Assembly (NCBI GenBank): GCA_003243255.1
Contig: QFQM01000240.1
Span: 1 to 6,523, forward strand
Direction of reading: 5' to 3'
Source of the DNA: Flavobacterium psychrophilum
GTDB lineage: Bacteria; Bacteroidota; Bacteroidia; Flavobacteriales; Flavobacteriaceae
DNA: 6,523 bases
A program made the translations under genes and the position numbers. Below, one piece after another: positions 6,430 through 6,523 of the stretch. Numbering within the stretch: position 1 is the first letter of the stretch; each line of letters starts with the position of its first letter. Under the pieces are notes generated by a model, which was given only the letters and a program-made list of their open reading frames with translations, was not told the origin of the DNA and ran no database searches.

Positions 6430-6444
6430 GGCCGAATTTCGGCC
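6430..6444. repeat. Palindrome abutting the riboswitch 3' edge, possible junction
   Basis: GGCCGAA-T-TTCGGCC is a 15-bp palindrome directly adjoining the GTAGGGG end of the TPP aptamer. The flanks extend it imperfectly (GTAG outside on both sides in inverted orientation, with a bulge). No U-tract follows on the minus strand, so it is not a good terminator. It may be part of the attachment site or of a hairpin competing with the aptamer's closing helix. A weak 4-bp stem with five Us (6402-6419, minus strand) lies farther downstream. Confidence 0.45.
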
Positions 6445-6516
6445 CCCTACGCTGGCATTATCCAGATCAGGTGGTACGGGTATTTCTCAGCCTTCACCAG
6501 GAAGGGCACCCCGAGT
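6445..6516 (-). promoter_or_regulatory. TPP (thi-box) riboswitch aptamer, thiM-like
   Basis: Read on the minus strand it has the conserved thi-box elements in order: ACTCGGGGTGCCC, CTGAGAAATACCCG, ACCTGATCTGGATAATG and CCAGCGTAGGG. The stem TTC...GAA of P3-type sequence differs slightly from E. coli thiM, but the rest closely matches the thiM leader as I remember it. It binds thiamine pyrophosphate and normally controls thiamine salvage or synthesis genes. Here the next gene in its direction is the integrase and no thi gene is visible. The expected 3' half of helix P1 (an AGTC-like partner for GACT) is not next to GTAGGG, though a shorter UCGG/CCGA pairing remains possible. The window ends seven bases beyond the aptamer's 5' end, so its promoter is out of view. 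Confidence 0.9.
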
Positions 6517-6523
6517 CGTTGAA

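Noticed and set aside
1..6523. CRISPR arrays, tRNA or rRNA genes
   Set aside because: No regularly spaced direct repeats and no recognisable tRNA or rRNA sequence seen on either strand.

Overview
The window looks like part of a horizontally acquired defence/accessory island in an enterobacterium. The host clue is the right edge: on the minus strand it carries a TPP riboswitch aptamer that closely matches, from memory, the E. coli thiM leader. The genes inside are compositional strangers to each other. The SIR2 gene is very AT-rich, while the integrase and the riboswitch flank are much richer in GC, as expected of an assembled island.

Layout from left to right. (1) A serine recombinase of the resolvase/invertase type (2-391, +) is cut by the window edge, so its catalytic N-terminus is not visible. 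(2) A gene-poor spacer (392-634) leads into a compact regulatory block (635-700): a near-consensus sigma70 promoter (TTGACA-17 bp-TAAGAT) flanked on both sides by 17-bp palindromes of the form GTTCC-N7-GGAAC. (3) A three-gene + strand operon follows: a HigB-like toxin (706-966) lacking the usual C-terminal tail, a HigA-type antitoxin/repressor fused to an ImmA/IrrE zinc peptidase (967-2175), and a protein of the T4-beta-protein ('beta family') group (2193-3320). A third GTTCC-N7-GGAAC palindrome lies inside the antitoxin gene. A perfect 9-bp-stem hairpin ends the operon. (4) A convergent minus-strand gene (3400-4917) encodes a SIR2-domain protein of the anti-phage NADase type with an unrecognised C-terminal half and its own promoter. 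(5) A complete tyrosine integrase (5059-6360, -) sits at the right end. (6) Upstream of it, in the same direction, lies the TPP aptamer (about 6445-6516), so a thiamine riboswitch reads straight toward the integrase.

How the parts may work together. The integrase next to a host-type riboswitch suggests that the mobile element ends here and may have inserted at the 3' edge of a thiamine-gene leader. The cargo is two candidate defence modules facing each other: a toxin / antitoxin-protease / beta-protein operon that probably represses itself through the flanking palindromes, and a stand-alone SIR2 NAD-dependent effector. The defence role is inferred from protein families and context. Nothing in the sequence proves it.
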